Below are positions 62,845-64,000 of a stretch of DNA of 64,000 nt, piece by piece. The stretch is from the NCBI RefSeq assembly GCF_007570825.1, contig NZ_SUNB01000007.1, positions 1 through 64,000 on the forward strand, in the 5' to 3' direction. Every line of letters starts with the position of its first letter. Position 1 is the stretch's first letter. This DNA comes from Pleionea sediminis. Its GTDB lineage: Bacteria > Pseudomonadota > Gammaproteobacteria > Enterobacterales > Kangiellaceae. Under the pieces are notes generated by a model, which saw only the letters and a list, made by a program, of their open reading frames with translations, did not search any database and had not been told where the DNA came from. Position numbers and translations under genes: made by a program.

Positions 62845-63142
62845 CGACATTTCACATCATTACTCAATGTTAAGCCGAGGCTTACCGCATACAGGCTAAG
62901 CTTTTTATGTATAAAAATAGATATTTTTAATATCAAAATCCTATTTAAGTTCAACTTTAATCTGGTCGGCAAGTGTTTAGTTTAGAACATTGATAAATGA
63001 TATTCGCATGCTTTTTAAGTACAAGGCAATGATTGGACTTACGATTTCATAATATTTAACGTTTCTTATCTATAGTAGATAGAACCGTGCGATGTTTGCG
63101 AGTTCTACTATACTATTGAGATTAGATTCTAACCTCTTACTG
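62845..63142. other. Intergenic region with an inverted repeat
   Basis: The main feature is an imperfect inverted repeat: TATAGTAGA-TA-GAAC (63071-63085) and GTTCTACTATA (63102-63112). It lies 31 bases before the chosen cheX start and may be an operator or an mRNA hairpin. TAAGCC-GA-GGCTTA near 62871 is a smaller palindrome followed by T residues. Confidence 0.45.
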
Positions 63143-63670
63143 ATGATGTCTCAGCCGCAGGAAAGTGTTCAACCTCTAATCGAACGTGTTACTTCAAGAA
63201 TGCTCGTTTTACTTGAGAATGAGTTCAAGATTGCGGCGACAAATATTCGATATGACTTTAATGATGTTAAGCAGCTGAAGCTCAATTATTTAACCTCAAT
63301 GATTGTCATCGAAGAACCTATGAGTGTTATTTTTGCCTTCAGTTTTGACGAACCTTTGGCTTATGCGGTTATGAAGTCTTACACAATAGAACTCGATGTT
63401 GATCCTTCCTCTGAATCACAATATGTTCAAGATTCCGCAGCAGATGTGATTAATATTGTTTTAGGTAATTCACTAACCAGTTTTCAAATTTATGATAAAG
63501 CAATTGAGTTAACTCCTCCGATTGTTTTAGTGGGTGCTAAAACAATATACCGAAAACAAACGGCAACCTTCTATTCTTCTGAAATAGAAACGGAGCAGGG
63601 AAATATGAAAATATTTTGCTTGGGACCTCAAGTGCTATTTGATCATAGACTGAATTACAAAGGAGATTAA
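63143..63670 (+). CDS. CheX-like protein
   Basis: CheC/CheX/FliY-type fold without a recognisable second domain. SDAADVINIVLGN-type segment (DSAADVINIVLGNS) is close to the E-x-x-N phosphatase motif of CheX, with Asp in place of Glu. 175 residues. The gene stands just before a response regulator (63672), as CheX proteins often do, so it may control its phosphorylation. The start at 63143 is chosen because the upstream Met lies in an inverted repeat; no strong ribosome binding site is visible. Confidence 0.75.
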   Translation: MMSQPQESVQPLIERVTSRMLVLLENEFKIAATNIRYDFNDVKQLKLNYLTSMIVIEEPMSVIFAFSFDEPLAYAVMKSYTIELDVDPSSESQYVQDSAADVINIVLGNSLTSFQIYDKAIELTPPIVLVGAKTIYRKQTATFYSSEIETEQGNMKIFCLGPQVLFDHRLNYKGD

Positions 63671-63671
63671 G

Positions 63672-64000
63672 ATGAGTAAGCCGTTAAGTTTTATGGTCGT
63701 CGATGACTCCTCCATTACCATAGAAAAGTTATCTTTTATTATTCACGACTTAGGCCATAATGTTGCGAGAACTTGCTCGACGGGTCAAGAAGCAGTTGAT
63801 GAATATGGAGATGTGCAGCCAGATGTCGTAACTATGGATATTACAATGCCCCAGATGAATGGAATTGATGCCACGAGAAGTATTTTGCAAAAATATAAAG
63901 ATGCAAAGATAATCATGGTAACTTCCCATGGCCAAGAGAAAATGGTGATGGATGCTATTGAAGCAGGTGCGGTTGGTTACATTTTAAAACCCTTCAGTCG
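63672..64000 (+). CDS. CheY-like response regulator (partial, cut by window end)
   Basis: Receiver domain: acidic pair in FMVVDDSSIT, phospho-acceptor Asp in VVTMDITMPQMNGIDATRSI, Thr in IIMVTSHGQ, and Lys in YILKPFSR. GGAG lies upstream and the gene follows cheX by one base. About 109 residues are visible; a single receiver domain would end a few residues beyond the edge. Signalling role, possibly chemotaxis or c-di-GMP related. Confidence 0.9.
   Translation, partial: MSKPLSFMVVDDSSITIEKLSFIIHDLGHNVARTCSTGQEAVDEYGDVQPDVVTMDITMPQMNGIDATRSILQKYKDAKIIMVTSHGQEKMVMDAIEAGAVGYILKPFS

Noticed and set aside
1-64000. CRISPR arrays, rRNA genes, IS elements
   Set aside because: No regularly spaced identical repeats, no rRNA-like sequence and no transposase reading frame were seen.

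Overview
This window looks like a chromosomal segment of a marine gammaproteobacterium, perhaps near the Kangiella/Pleionea group (weak inference from protein character only). The support is the set of typical gammaproteobacterial genes (cmoAB, mnmC, pdxB, cysB, leuCDB, ybgA-phrB) and a CsrB-type RNA with a GacA box. It joins a mobile, mosaic end (about 1-12,060) to an ordinary chromosomal backbone (12,390-64,000).

Mobile region. Positions 1-4,606 carry the end of a prophage tail module: a tape measure (5' end outside the window), a minor tail protein and a tail-tip protein. Directly behind it lies an integron-type gene-cassette array (4,914-8,394): five cassettes of unknown function separated by four clear attC sites plus a degenerate one in front, with no integrase in the window. 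From 8,785 to 12,060 there is a stack of integration scars: 3' fragments of tRNA-Arg and tRNA-Ser, and two different imperfect direct repeats in the interleaved order R1-R2-R1-R2. These surround three unrelated exported proteins, one with an 11-residue-periodic coiled coil.

Backbone. After a group of small unknown proteins come a truncated haemoglobin, a SprT-like protease, a glutaredoxin-like protein, an FMN glutamate-synthase-like protein, two radical SAM enzymes, Hsp20, and a cysteine locus (cysB, cysK). The 5' region of cysB has a promoter, an operator-like palindrome, a 28-codon leader ORF, an intrinsic terminator and a competing antiterminator pairing, then a second small ORF. It reads like a transcription attenuator, possibly sensing cysteine.

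A ten-gene run (27,991-36,355: ybgA, phrB, NTF2-like, SDR, FAD oxidase, DUF1365, cyclopropane-fatty-acid synthase family, DUF2878, chalcone-isomerase-like, DUF3833) matches the photolyase/lipid-modification clusters of light and singlet-oxygen responses. Close by is an ECF sigma factor with a ChrR-type zinc/cupin anti-sigma factor (37,752-39,007), so the region is probably a photo-oxidative stress island. purC and a four-repeat DUF4397 lipoprotein lie around it.

The rest holds a degenerate HD-GYP protein, tRNA modification genes (cmoA, cmoB, mnmC, a TrmB-like enzyme, an RluA-type synthase and a DUF3524 glycosyltransferase related to queuosine mannosylation), folE, a reverse transsulfuration pair, a spermidine-synthase-like pair, a strong CsrB/RsmZ-like RNA (about 52,370-52,607) behind a GacA box, pdxB, a diguanylate cyclase, a LysR regulator divergent from leuCDB, and a CheX/CheY pair cut by the window end.
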